A stretch of DNA of 43,188 bases, from NCBI GenBank assembly GCA_934193545.1, contig CAKPVL010000008.1, positions 1 through 43,188 of the forward strand, in the 5' to 3' direction. This DNA is from an uncultured Granulicatella sp. (GTDB lineage Bacteria > Bacillota > Bacilli > Lactobacillales > Aerococcaceae). Both the position numbers and the translations under genes were made by a program. The notes under the pieces are model-generated. The model ran no database searches, was not told the origin of the DNA, and saw only the letters and a list, made by a program, of their open reading frames with translations. This document shows, in pieces, positions 43,171-43,188 of this stretch (positions are counted from its first letter, which is position 1; the number at the start of each line of letters is the position of its first letter).

Positions 43171-43188
43171 AAAAAGGCCAACATCCAT
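43171..43188 (-). terminator. Partial terminator of the gene beyond the window
   Basis: On the minus strand GGATGTTGGCC is followed by TTTTT. It looks like the 3' arm of a terminator whose 5' arm lies past the window edge. Confidence 0.4.

Overview
The window looks like chromosomal DNA of a low-GC Gram-positive bacterium of the order Lactobacillales. The evidence is strong GGAGG-type ribosome sites, an AT-rich sequence, many PTS sugar transporters, a xylulose-5-P/fructose-6-P phosphoketolase, a LiaFSR envelope-stress system, a Firmicutes-type LexA with a CGAAC-N4-GTTTG box, and the conserved lexA / DUF896 / tkt neighbourhood. A Carnobacteriaceae- or Enterococcaceae-like host fits, but the sequence alone does not settle the genus. 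Nearly every gene is on the minus strand. The plus-strand exceptions are a tRNA, one RpiR regulator and lexA.

Layout: (1) 265-1871: tRNA-Arg(CCT), an alpha/beta esterase and an unrecognised protein. (2) 2084-7156: a PRD regulator, a galactitol-type PTS (IIA, IIB, IIC), a 61-residue membrane peptide and a rhamnulose-1-phosphate aldolase. (3) 7368-7862: a gene-poor spacer with a 33-bp near-perfect palindrome. (4) 7862-16819: a sugar-acid operon (mannonate dehydratase, NAD-type 6-phosphogluconate dehydrogenase, D-2-hydroxyacid dehydrogenase, mannose-family PTS, a HAD phosphatase, KDPG aldolase) and a divergent RpiR regulator. (5) 16926-20189: housekeeping genes (ECF S component, murB, mtnN, GNAT, tsaE). 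(6) 20277-23283: an amino-acid ABC transporter under a lysine riboswitch, with a GC-rich run of hairpins between the binding-protein gene and the permease gene. (7) 23458-26138: a ~307-bp long-inverted-repeat structure, then phosphoketolase. (8) 26532-32265: ymdB-mutS-mutL-msrB. (9) 32378-33392: azlCD. (10) 33466-36668: tkt, DUF896, lexA. (11) 36718-40395: an amino-sugar PTS set (nanE, EIICB, RpiR, EIIA-Glc), probably for N-acetylmannosamine. (12) 40586-43013: liaF-liaS-liaR.

How the genes work together: three PTS-based catabolic units feed aldolase, pentose-phosphate and GlcNAc-6-P routes. Transketolase and phosphoketolase give a heterofermentative pentose-phosphate outlet. The riboswitch makes the ABC transporter a lysine importer by inference.

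Least explained items: the inverted-repeat element at 23458-23764; the hairpin run at 21826-22135; a PTS-operon membrane protein (9596-10402) that reads like a metal-site-degenerate M28 peptidase; the PTS plus RhaD unit with no isomerase or kinase; and the sugar-acid operon that has mannonate dehydratase and KDPG aldolase but no KDG kinase. No CRISPR array, insertion-sequence transposase, prophage or rRNA gene was seen.
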